DNA from: Cristatella mucedo
Lineage: Eukaryota > Bryozoa > Phylactolaemata > Cristatellidae
Direction of reading: 5' to 3'
Length of the DNA: 64,000 nucleotides
NCBI GenBank assembly: GCA_009760855.2
Contig: WPIO01000001.1
Location: 12,633,501-12,697,500 of the forward strand
Shown: positions 10,986-21,165 of the stretch, piece by piece
Position numbering within the stretch: the stretch's first letter is position 1
How the letters are laid out: each line of letters begins with the position of its first letter
Translations under genes and position numbers: made by a program
Notes under the pieces: model-generated
Told to the model about the DNA's origin: nothing
Databases searched by the model: none
The model's input: only the letters and a program-made list of their open reading frames with translations

Positions 10986-11514
10986 CGATGAAAGACTCGA
11001 TTAGGTAAAAAGCAGGTCGGAAGCAAGACTCGCCGTCTAAACCATGGTTAACGATACCGTCGCCTACTACAAAGAACTAATAATGGACGCACAATTTCAT
11101 GGTCGTGCGGTTCATCGCAACGAAAGGTCCAAGCAAAATTTGAAGATTCCGAAGTTGACTGTGCCAAATCGCACGGCCGTCGCTAGTCTGGTATTGAACG
11201 TGAATACTGATGGCAAGGCTCGCTGGTTGTCTCGGACGCTTAGTTAAAAAAATGTGTACTATACCAATAGGTGCGTATTCTACATTCTACGTTGAATCAT
11301 TAAAGAAAATGTCTTAGCGCAGTGCACATGAAAATGCGCTTGTGGCACAATAGTACAGCTATTTCTCGGCGGGAGCGACTGTGGCCCGAGTAAACAGGCT
11401 GCTGAATTTCGAGAGGGAGACCGAGAAAAGTGGCTATGAACCAAGTGAGTGGCTCTTGTTTTTGCTCCTTGCGAATCAGCGGCGTTGTGCGAGGCGGCAG
11501 ACAGTGAGACTGCG

Positions 11515-12178
11515 CACGGAGGAGGGCGACGGCGTCCTCGGTGATGGCGACGGCCTCCTCGAGGAGGGCGGCGGCGTCCGCATAGAAGGCGACGGCGTCC
11601 GCAAGAAAGGCGGCGGCGTCCGCGTGGAAGGCGGCGGCGTCCGAGAGGAATGCGGCGGCGTCCGCGAGGAATGCGGCGGCGTCCGCGTGGAAGGCGGCGG
11701 CTGCGTCCTCGAGGAAGGAGGCGGCGGCGTCCGCGAGGACGACGGCGTCCGCGAGGAGGGCGACGGCGTCCTCGAGGAGGGCGGCGGCGTCCGCGTGGAG
11801 GGTGGCGGCGTCCGCGAGGAAGGCGGCGGCGTCAGCGTGGAATGCGGCGGCGGCGTCCGCTAAGGAAGGCGGCGGCGGCGTCCGCTAAGGAAGGCGGCGG
11901 CGGCGTCCGCGAGGAAGGCGGTGGCGGCGTCCGAGAGGAAGGCGGCGGAGTCCGCGACAGAGTCGGCGGAGTCCGCGACAGAGTCAGCGGCGTCCGCGAC
12001 AGAATCGGCGGCGTCCGCGACTGAGTCGGTGGCGTCCGCAACGGAGTCGGCAGCGTCCGCGACAGAGTCGGCGGCATGCGCGACAGAGTCGACCGTGGCA
12101 TGCGACAGAGTCGGCAGTGGCCTGCGACAGAGTTGGCGGCGTCTGCGACAGAATCGGCGGCGTCCGCGACGGAGTCAG
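11515..12178 (+). repeat. 21-bp GC-rich minisatellite
   Basis: About 30 imperfect copies of a 21-bp unit are present. The first part follows GGCGGCGTCCGCGAGGAAG and the second part GCGTCCGCGACAGAGTCG. Because 21 is a multiple of three, several frames stay open: one encodes GGGVREE repeats (11381-11863), one RRRPRG (11650-12024), one ESAASAT (11921-12214), and the minus strand a TLSRTPP repeat. These frames are best explained by the repeat and I do not call any as a gene. The unit drifts from GAGGAAG to GACAGAGTC at about 11950. Confidence 0.9.
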
Positions 12179-12312
12179 TACGTACGTATGTATGTATTGT
12201 ATGCCGGCTCCTGACTTGTGACCTTAAGGTCAAGGGAGCGTGTAGTTCGCATGTATGTATCGTATGAAGGCTCCTCTGATAAGCCACTGGTCAGCTGTTA
12301 GAAGCACCACCG

Positions 12313-12520
12313 AGAGGGGCCGGTGCACAGCTGTGGTCCGCCTGTGATGTGGTATGGACACAGGCCGGTAACCAGCTGGTGGCCAGATGGTGGATTCACC
12401 ATCAGGATCGGCCAGTGCATTGCTGCGGTCCGCCTTTGATGTGGCATGGACCAGCTGATGGCCAGATGGTGGATTCACCATCAGGGTCGGCCCGTGCACG
12501 GTTGTGGTCAATGAATCATC
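12313..12520 (+). repeat. Tandem repeat of about 80-100 bp
   Basis: Two units and a partial third share GGTCCGCCTNTGATGTGG, CCAGCTG(G/A)TGGCCAGATGG and GGATTCACCATCAGG. The first unit has about 13 extra bases after GGTATGGA. Confidence 0.8.
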
Positions 12521-12967
12521 GGAGTCGACCAGGGGACTGGGATTCGTGTGAGAGCAGGGACCGAGGGGAGCCGTGCGCTCTTCGGCTCCGTGCGTTAGTA
12601 ATAAACTGTTGGTGTTGGGCATCGGCTGGCTCTCTGCTGTGCGAACAAACAACACAGAAGATACTGGCCGCAATCCCCTTCCTGCACTATCAAGCGCCTC
12701 GGTTCAAATGTGCCCGCACGACCCTGACTTACAACCGTGCCGCACTCGAGCAGAGCATGTGGTTGGCTGCGCTTAGAAAGATTGTCGAGTCCATTTCCTT
12801 AATGCCAAGCACCTCCAGACTTCCCATCATAAGTATACAATTGCGATTTCCCAATTGAGAAAATGTACGCGGCTGTAGCCGACCGGGAATAAGTTGACTC
12901 CCGCAGTAGGTGCACCGGGTCGGCAGTATCAGGCAGAATTACTGTGGATTGGCATTATCCGATTTTC
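12521..12967. other. No recognisable feature
   Basis: An ORF crosses 12349-12858 but is seeded in the tandem repeat and shows no domain. Nothing else is seen. Confidence 0.4.
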
Positions 12968-12975
12968 CTTTTGAG

Positions 12976-13169
12976 CACGGTTTCTCAACTTTCCTAATGT
13001 CACGACATTTTAATAATACAGCTCCTCGTGTAGTGGCGTCCCCAATGGTCAAATTATTGTTTGCAAATTATGGAAATGCGTGTTTTCCGATCGTCGTCGG
13101 CGAACCCTGTGAGAGGGTTGTTCGAACCCCCGCGAAGGGATCGCGACCCAGAGCGGTTGAGAACCGCTG
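12976..13169. mobile_element. hAT-type MITE with 8-bp target duplication
   Basis: A 194-bp non-autonomous DNA element. It begins CACGGTTTCTCAAC and ends GGTTGAGAACCGCTG, which are imperfect terminal inverted repeats with CA...TG borders. It is flanked on both sides by CTTTTGAG (12968-12975 and 13170-13177), an exact 8-bp duplication as made by hAT transposases. The interior has TGGCGTCCCCAATGG, CGTGTTTTCCGATCGTC, and GGGATCGCGACCC. A diverged second copy lies at 32328-32513. It encodes nothing. Confidence 0.9.
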
Positions 13170-13177
13170 CTTTTGAG

Positions 13178-14466
13178 TAATGGGTCAATGAGGGCAGACA
13201 GACGAGATTTCGGTGCAAGCACTTCGCGCTTCGATGCCCCACTGCTGAGCGTGTGCTTCGAAGCACGAACCGCATCGCAGCAGCTCGAGCAAGGCGTGCT
13301 GCCGCGATGGCGATGGCCTATTACTTTCCGAGCGCTTACTGCAGCCACTGCGCCCCCGTCGCCGTCCATACGGCGAGGCAACGATCGAGCAAGACGCACC
13401 CTGATTTCTAAATGATGCCCAGGCAGTAGAAGCGGCTCGGTAGAATGGTTTCTGTCGACTGCAGTGCAGAAAAACAGTAATACGGCGATAATAATAGAAT
13501 ACGGCGATGCTTGGTGCCTACAGAAAGCTGCTGACGGAGTCGACCCACCTGAGAGCGGAGCGATTGTAAGCCAGGCTTACTCATCGGTCACAGCTGCGTC
13601 TCAATGCGAGGTAGCAAGGTACCCATAGGGCTGTGAGTGTAAGCAGCCGTGCTGGGCTTAGAATTTGCTTGCGTACGTCGCCATTTCAACTTAGCCACTG
13701 AACGCGAACGCGATTCGCGCTCCGGGTATTTCCTTCCGACATACGGGAGCGTACAGTTGACTACAGTGGCTGGGATGGATTTGCACTCGAGGAACGTGAA
13801 GATATTTTGACCAGTGCTTAATTAACCAAACTCTGGCCTCACCCAAGCCACGGGTTCTCCGGAAAAGCTAAGTGCGTTCAGTTCCAAGCTCACTGGGAGG
13901 GGGCTTTAGGGATGTATGTCGATGTATTGCCGTCGCAAACCGCAAGTTGTCATTTCAGCACCGCAATGCGGCTGCAGACAATCTCTGGCGCCACACAAAT
14001 TTGGCGGTAGCCGTAAACGATAAGCCCCTGGGCTACAAAAGCAGTACTTAATGGCAAGCTCTTTTTACTCCGGCTGCTAGTATCCAGCAATGTAGCTCCT
14101 ACTGGATAGAGACAAGCGGTAGGGGCGATTGGTCAAATGGGGGATTAGACAAAAAAGAATGCCGAATGCAGCGTAACAAATCAAATCAGCCAAATCGGCC
14201 GTTTCTAGATCAAAAGAGGAGCCCAAAAAATCTGGTCTCATCCCGAACGATCGTGGTAAGGTGACGTCATTAAAAGAAAACAGGTAGAGTTGGTTCACAT
14301 CGCGGCTGATCCGAGACCTCCAACCGAGGGCACAGCAAGCGGCGAGCAGAAGCGAACCCTTGTCTAACCCGCGGTCCAGAACGGAGCGTAAAATGATTAT
14401 AGAAATGCACACTCTGAACACCAGCTACATTCATATCTATCCAGAATGTCCACCAACCGCATACAA
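13178..14466. other. CpG-rich intergenic sequence, no gene recognised
   Basis: Short ORFs occur on both strands at 13050-13415 but have no domain or repeat pattern. ATACGGCGAT is repeated at 13481 and 13499. Otherwise nothing is supported. Confidence 0.4.
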
Positions 14467-14504
14467 GTTCGGGTCTGGCATGCGCGAGCATGCCAGACCA
14501 GAAC
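14467..14504. repeat. Strong 16-bp hairpin with GCGA tetraloop
   Basis: The arms GGTCTGGCATGC (14472-14483) and GCATGCCAGACC (14488-14499) are perfect complements around a GCGA loop. After one G-A mismatch the stem continues with GTTC (14467-14470) and GAAC (14501-14504). Transcribed from plus, the loop would be a GNRA tetraloop. Function unknown. Confidence 0.85.
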
Positions 14505-15780
14505 GGGGTATGTCCGGCAAGCAAGCAGCAAGGGGGCAAGGGGGTAAGTAGTGGGAGTTATCCCTCAAAATGGCCGCCAATAGGGGGAGTTATCCCTCCA
14601 AAAGCATGTTTAAAAAATATTGTACGAAGACGAGTAGACTGATTGGCATGAAAATTGGCACGAAGAACACTGGTAGTATTAGCTATCGTTTGATATAATA
14701 TACCTGATGTTTTGACCTTATAATGACCTTTAAAAGTCCAAGGTCACGTATAGCACTGCTGGTAAAAGGCAGCTCCTCAGTTTTCCGGTCAGAAAAATCT
14801 TTTTGTAAAAATATAGCAAACCACTCAAAAAATGCAAGACATTCCACTGGACACCCCCCACAAAAAACTTTAGGCACATTATATGCATACACAACCATCA
14901 TGCATATATGCCCAGGTAAGGAGTGTGGAGACAGGTGAGCTCCACCTATATTCCAAGTATCACACAGATCGGCCCAGTATCGACCAAGTTGTACGATGTA
15001 CCAGGTACCAAGTACTACTGTTGTGACAACACTCAGAGAAGCCAACTTAAGGTGCCAAAGCATGCAGGTGACATGGAATAACAAGTGTTACTTTATTTGT
15101 CGCCATATAACATCGAAACACATACTTAGGAGCATGTACTTCAAATTTCACGTTGATTGGGTCACAAGTAGCCTATCTGTGACATTTTTACGCCATGTGA
15201 GTGAAAGGATGACAAAGGCTTAGCACGACAAACACAGCCAGTTTTGACCAAAACAAGTCAATCTACTAAGGTCCAATATGCATGCGAGAAGGCTGGAATG
15301 ATTATGTAACTACAATCAATCATATATTCCGTTATCGGATCATTAGTTTAGGAGATATGACATAAATGACAGCAGGCATTGGACTGTCGTTTGCAGATAA
15401 ACTTGAGAAATCCGAGCTATAACCAAGAGGCAGCACTAGGAAACGCTATCATCGCACGAACATTCAATATTATTCAACATTCAACATATTCAATAAATAG
15501 ATAAATATGGATCTTAGCAATAGGTCAACCTAACAAGATCCTTATACAGCCTAAGCAGATCATATCCGCGATAGGTCTCATACCTCAGGCCGGCAATCCA
15601 GGCTACAGCCGGGCGGCTCACCGGCATTCGCCAATACAAATATCTAACTAGTAACGACATAATTGAGAACTTAAATTCACCTAAATTTCCTTGAATAGAA
15701 ATGAATATAACATTTTCAGACTGGCTTCCAGTAAACGACGCGCTAGTTCCATCCAAGTCACCACGCTGACCGGCCGCCGA
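14505..15780. other. No gene recognised; duplicated palindrome at its start
   Basis: GGGAGTTATCCCTC occurs at 14554-14567 and 14587-14600 and is itself a small palindrome. ATTCAACAT is repeated near 15471-15490. Small ORFs show no domain. Confidence 0.35.
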
Positions 15781-15815
15781 ACGAAGGACCATTCGCGGCC
15801 CTCGCCTCGTGCGTT

Positions 15816-15929
15816 ATGGCGGCTACAGGAACTGGATCAGCTGTCCCAGGATTCATGCGGTGCCGTGATAATGGACTCCTTAGTAACGGCGGCCCCGGCA
15901 GCAGCAAATTCTCAATACATTATCCCTGA
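15816..15929 (+). other. Candidate 5' exon or promoter area (speculative)
   Basis: A CpG-dense patch (15765-15900) holds ATG 15816 in good context followed by MAATGTGSAVPGFMRCRDNG and about 17 more codons. GC boxes GGGCGGGGCGGG lie at 16056-16067, next to GTTGCTATGG. If VARS begins near the CpG-poor boundary, this is one place its first exon or promoter could be. No splice link to 22754 was demonstrated. Confidence 0.15.
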
Positions 15930-16109
15930 TGTTCGTCTACTAGCCGAATGACAGTCACTTCCGGTTTGTGATCCGATGTAAACATACCAATGTAAACAGG
16001 TTTCTGCCAAGTAAATAAGGAGTGGGCCTAGGAATGCCGTTTACCGCCGGTTGCTATGGGCGGGGCGGGAAAGCAGAGGCGGGACTAGGCACCCTGCCGA
16101 CAGGGGGTT

Positions 16110-17334
16110 TACTCTTTTATGATTTTGTTATACTACCAGTCGGACGTGTGATCTCGAGGGGCGTGTCATTTCCGGGAAATTTTTACGTTTTATCATTCTC
16201 CAGTTATTTTTTGAGGGTCGGTTTAGGGCTGAGTAGCTTATATTCGCAGAGTTCAGCAGAAAACCGCAGTTCCGGCTCAGTTATTTGTCAAAGAAAGTTA
16301 TTTTGTTGAGCTCGACCTACGACTTCCGGTTTCAATAGGTCTTATAAAATAATTTTATTGACCATGTTCCAGTCATCTGAAAACCATCAAAATTTGAGCT
16401 TGCATTTATAAATAATTTATCTTTAATACGCGAATTTCAAAAAATTGACCATTTTTGTGGACCTACCCCCTTACGCAGGCGGGGGGGGTCACATAATCAA
16501 CCTTGAACTAGCTCCGGACGAAGGCCATCGAGCGACTCCACGAGTGGCGTTTGTACGTCCGCATGCTCGCCTTGCTGTTGCTGTACCGATGTTAGTGGTG
16601 CCACCCCACGCATCCACCAATCGCTAATCTGAGGCAAACGATGTTTTCGCCTAAGCCAATAGATCTGCATTCGTGAAAGACAATGCTATCAAATTTTATA
16701 ACGGCAAGCCTAAACGTGAAACACTTGGCCTTCCGAAAGCTTTTCCGGCTCTATAGGAATTGTGCTCTTACCGGGACTACCTATGACGCCGCACGCTGGT
16801 CGGTGAGGAACATGCACAGTGGTGCGACGAAGAAAAAGGTTAGAGTGAAGTAATATATTTTGGTCAATGTAACTGAGCGCTTGCCCTAAAGTCATTGCCA
16901 TATCAGACCTCTGCTGACCTTGCGTTAACACCTGCCCAGTTTTTATCGCGATAATGGAATTATTTTCACGGAATAACCAAGAGCTTGCCGTCGATAACAT
17001 GAAAGTTGTAATGCAAGTTTAAATGTGAAATTTTGTTACGCCAGACCTTATAGCTTCAAGCCACGCGGTATTGTTTCTTAACGTGGTGGGAATCATTGAT
17101 CCTTGCGGCTATTTTGTCATATTGTGTCACAGCTTCTCCAGACGGGAACAATTAGATTTTCAAAGGCAAGTGCATTTCTGCAGTAATGACGCTTCGCATA
17201 TGTAACGAAGGTAATTGAGACGGTAGATGTGATTGTGGTAATGTTTGTTTACAAGTATGATGATCCAGGCGTTACAGTGCATTCGGATTGCATCTACTTA
17301 CCTACAGTTCACAAGTTAAGGTTAGCTTGTTTAA
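16110..17334. other. No recognisable gene
   Basis: Mixed-composition sequence with only short unsupported ORFs. CpG content appears to fall towards 17 kb. No element ends are seen. Confidence 0.35.
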
Positions 17335-17485
17335 TAGTCATTTATTTATAGGCAGAGGGGTCACCACAGCTTACAGTGGGCTATAGAGAATTGCTTACTG
17401 CAGGACTCGAACCCGTGATCCGGTCATGAGAAGTCTGTTGGCTACCGAATGCATACCGAAAGCCGATAGGGCTGTGAGTGAGCTA
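17335..17485 (-). mobile_element. tRNA-derived SINE, family A (minus strand)
   Basis: On the minus strand there is a tRNA-type B box CGGGTTCGAGTCC, then AAGCAATTCTCTATAGCCC and a CTGTAAGCTGTGGTGA stretch matching GATTCTTTATCGCC, CTGCAAGCGGTGGTGA in the best copy at 32092-32262. The tail GAGGCTG motif is lost. Confidence 0.6.
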
Positions 17486-17639
17486 TACAAAACTCTTCTG
17501 CATGACACCCGCATACTCTTTATGGCTTTGTGAAGTTACAGGTGGAGATTTATTACATTACAAGAGCAAGCACCTGACCCCAGTGCTAAGATTCTGGAAA
17601 GGGGGGGCCTAATAGCGATAGAACCAGATCCCGACTGCA

Positions 17640-18260
17640 GTTCTTTTAGTGTTCATGAGTGCCTGGGAGAGCCTTATTTCTAGAGTAACAGAGACTGAGT
17701 GATCCGGAGTGATGTGGTTCGAGTGTGTCGGCACTCCACACAGTAGCCTAATTAGAGTTTGCATAAATGAAGTGTGCTGGAATGCAGTCTATCTATTGCT
17801 CAGGAGTGCAAGAGTATCTAATTCAAGGAGTGAGCTAGTTCCAGAGCGCCGGAGTAACATAGCTCTATTGTACAGGTGTGCCGGACTGCTTTAATGAGGG
17901 ACCGAGATGTAGAGATCTGCAGTGCAATGGTTTTAATTGCACATGGAGGCCAAGCGAATGATAACAGGAGTGACATAGTGTATGGTGTCCTTGTTTCCTT
18001 GCGTGCCAGACCTTATAATTGCAGAGTAACAGAAATTATGAGTGCCAGAGTGCATTTCTTCAAGTCTGCCAGATAGCTTGTGTCCAATTGCTATCATTCA
18101 AGTGTGCAGCAGTGTCGGTGAGAGACTGGTTATAAGAATAACAGATATCAAGAGTGCCGGAGTGCAATGGTTCTTACGTTTAGATGTTTCGCAGAGTCTA
18201 AGTGCACTAGTGATGTGGCTACAGAGTACCAATGTGCCACGGTTCCAGTATGCAGCTTTG
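17640..18260 (+). repeat. Degenerate repeats of a GAGTGCCGGAGTGC motif
   Basis: Motifs such as GAGTGCCGGAGTGCAATGG (18151), GAGTGCCAGAGTGCATTTC (18039), GTGTGCCGGACTGC (17876), GCGCCGGAGTAACA (17846) and CAGAGTAACAGA (18020) recur at uneven spacing. It looks like an old, decayed tandem array. Confidence 0.5.
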
Positions 18261-18571
18261 CCGAAATGTCATATTGCTAGAAGCTGTTCAAGATTCATCC
18301 TCTCCTGTCCTGTGGATGGTATTTGATTTCTCAATAAGCCTATCGAAGGCTTGGCTAGTAGTGGGGCAAGGTGGAACTCAGCTTGGTGTGCCATGCATGC
18401 TCAAGTTTTCACTATTGGCTCACCTTCTGCGTATTCTGTGTCGGAGAATGTCAGCCTCTTTTTTTAGCTTGTACAATATAGATCCTGGCTTTTGTGTATG
18501 CTGATTTTAATCTTATGCGTCTTGTATGTGCATCCCGTGTTTACAATTTGTTTGAATGTTGTAGACTTTTC

Positions 18572-18705
18572 GGATTCGAGCACTTGTGGGTTCGAATCCT
18601 GTGGTGGGCGATCCTTGATTGCCTTTATTGCAAGTGGGGTGATAGCCGTATAGGGTCTTCTGTCGCTATACAAAAGAGGCTGTTGAGTCAGCTAGTATTA
18701 TTTTA
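18572..18705 (+). mobile_element. tRNA-derived SINE, family A
   Basis: B box GTGGGTTCGAATCC (18588-18601), GTGGTGGGCGATCCTTGATT, GCAAGTGGGGTGATAGCCG, then CTGTCGCTATACAAAAGAGG and CTGTTGAGTCAGC. The A-box side is lost. Confidence 0.8.
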
Positions 18706-18709
18706 TGTA

Positions 18710-20778
18710 ATACCTGCACACCAGATGTCGTAATTGCACACTGACAATCCGTGTGGTGTGAACCGTGTTTAGTACTGCCGATGCCTCTGATGTGCACCCG
18801 ACATTTGAACAGTTATTTTCTTAAACTTCTGATGCATTATTCAGTGCTATCCGATGCTTTGATTGGTTTCTGTCTGCTACTACTCTGTTAGTTTCCTAGT
18901 TCTAGTTAAAGCCATGAACTGCAAAACAAATTTTATATCAGCTTTGCAATGAGAGGTGGGTAGCTCAACCTAGTTGTTCATTAGATTGAAAGGTAAACGT
19001 TGCATTACACTGAAGAAGTTGCAGCCCTTGCAGCTTAACGAGCATGACTTAATTTATTATTGGGCTCAGAACTGACTTAAATCTTCTCAGCAGAATGCAA
19101 AACCTTTTACTACCAGCAGTTTACTAAGTCTCAGTGCAAATAATCTGTAGTCGATTTTCATACGAACGCTAACTAGCTTGTGTGACCGGCATAAGAAGGG
19201 ATATCTTGCCATTAATTGGTGGTGCACTGGTGAAAACTTCATACATTGCTTGAAGCTCAGGCGTCCTCCTTAGGACCACTTGATGTTCGAAGCGATGTTC
19301 GACAATGTATTTATACGAATGCCTCCTTCCTGGCTATTTACTTTCTCTCCAGAATTATGAGCTACTCCCTGCCATGCCTGTCTTACTAGCATCTTGATTC
19401 TGTTTGGGCTAGACTGTAGATTGTAGATTGGTTGTAGATTGCTAGACTGTAGATTGGTTTGTGGACTGCAAAACTGCAATCAAGAGTCTACTGTTGATCA
19501 TAAATACAGCCAGTAGACTGGTCTGTGTTTCCGGGATGGTGCCTGCTCTGTTTGCCAAAGGAGCTCTTATAGCTTTTGCCACCGACTCAAGCCAAAAATG
19601 CCCCCCCCCCACGAGCCATACACCCACATGCCATATTGCAGCTCCTTCACACCTAGCTGAATTGCTACACGAATCGCTACTTAGAGCATGCTACAATATT
19701 ACATGTCTCGTTGTATCCTCATGTTCTCACAAAGCACTAAATTTGCTGTCCCTATTTTTCAGTAAATACAATGTGCTAGTTACATTAGCTGTGCAGGTTA
19801 CCGACTGTGGTTCTCCTGCTCTTACCTGCCATGGCTGCTCCATTTTTGCTGCTGACTAGACTGACTGCTCTCTCAGTGCAACTGTGCTTCTTACTTTAGC
19901 TCATTCTGTGTTAATGTCCAGACTCGCAGCAGTTGGTTCCACCAACAGAAACACCTCATACCGTCATCATGTTGATAAGTAAGGGCAGGGTTGGTTTACC
20001 CCGTCAGTACTTGTCCAAAGTATGGCTGTGGATCTTGGCTCATATGAGCACTGGTAGGTAATAACTGTTGTTCATCTAGCATAGCCCATGTAGGCCACCC
20101 ATCTTTCAGCTCTCCTTTTCCCTATTGCCACTATCGTCAGCTAACCAACAGTATTTGTGAAATGTGTGCTGCAACTGCATGCTTAAGTACTGTGGTCTGA
20201 CGTAGCACACCCACTGATTGACCTAGACAGGTATTATCTGTATCATTTCCGCCGACTGATTGTCTGGGTTGGTCGGTTGGTCATACCACTGAGCACACTT
20301 AGGTATGCTAACGTGAGCAATGTTGGGAAATCACTTGTAGCATGCCCTGATGTTATGCTGTTGATAAGATATAAAAAAATCTCATTTTTAGAGTAACTCA
20401 ATTTGAGAAAATTGTGAGCCCTTGGTCGTCGTATGCACTAAACATGGTGGAGTATAGACCCCATTCTATCTGCAGCTGGCACTCAGGACTCTGGTGCATG
20501 GTGCAGTAACGTTACAAATGTACCGTCTGAAATGGGAATGCACCCATCAGACCTGGGCTCTGAAGTGATGGAGATTTTCATGCGGCTGAATGTATTAGCG
20601 CTAAAAGTTTTGTGCTCTTCATCTCTTATCTTCACTGTATTTCTCGTTTTGTGGAATATTCACTTGCATTGCTATCAACTGTCCCCCTCCATCATCGGGA
20701 AATTGTGATCGTCCTTAATTTACCAAGCCTGGCCCCATCCACTAAGCCCTAACAATTTGGTGCTAATGGCTTTGGACG
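18710..20778. other. Intergenic, no gene recognised
   Basis: A short TGTAGATTG tandem lies at 19411-19460 and a poly-C run at about 19602-19611. ORFs are short and featureless. CpG is sparse. Confidence 0.4.
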
Positions 20779-20860
20779 GACGAGTTTGCCGAGTGGTTAA
20801 GTTGGTGGCCTGCTAAGCCATTTCTTTCTGGGAGCAAGGGTTTGAATCCCATCGTCGGCG
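20779..20860 (+). tRNA. tRNA-Ser(GCT)-like sequence, probably pseudogene
   Basis: The 5' acceptor GACGAGT is followed by the Ser-type D arm GCCGAGTGGTTAAG, an anticodon arm GTGGC-CTGCTAA-GCCAT with anticodon GCT at 20812-20814, a long variable region, and a T arm AAGGG-TTTGAAT-CCCAT. The 3' acceptor is CGTCG rather than a full seven-base complement, as if two bases were lost, and the T stem has one mismatch. It may be a dead tRNA gene or a SINE head. Confidence 0.55.
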
Positions 20861-20876
20861 ACATTATTTGGCTCCT

Positions 20877-21005
20877 CCGGAATCTTAGCTCAGGGGTAAG
20901 GTGCTCACTCTTCACGACCCAGCTCGTTGGTTTGAATTCTTCTGTGGTTAACCCTTTATTGGCCAATGCAAGCAGTGTTAGCACATAAGGCCTGTTTGAT
21001 CAACT
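20877..21005 (+). mobile_element. tRNA-derived SINE, family A (diverged)
   Basis: A box TAGCTCAGGGGTAAGGTG (20886-20903), B box TTGGTTTGAATTC, then TTTATTGGCCAATGCAAGC and GCCTGTTTGATCAAC, parallel to GGCTGTTTAATCAGC of better copies. Confidence 0.65.
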
Positions 21006-21074
21006 GACCTATAATCTTATTAAACAAGCAACTATATTCACATGGCCATTCCTGGGTTGCAAACCATTCGATCG

Positions 21075-21165
21075 CACTTCCTTTGCAGCAAACTTAAAAT
21101 GCCTAGAACGAGATTGAGTTCTCTGATGGCGCTATATCAAATTTATTATTATTATTATTATTGTT
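21075..21165 (+). mobile_element. L2-type 3' tail with (ATT)n
   Basis: TTTGCAGCAAACTTAAAATG, then AGATTGAGTTCTCTGATGG, GCGCTATATCAAATTT and an ATT repeat. Tail only. Confidence 0.8.

Noticed and set aside
11381-12287. Gly-Val-Arg-Glu, Arg-Pro and Ala-Ser-Thr-rich ORFs as real genes
   Set aside because: The 21-bp period keeps frames open automatically; no unique domain or conserved start was seen.
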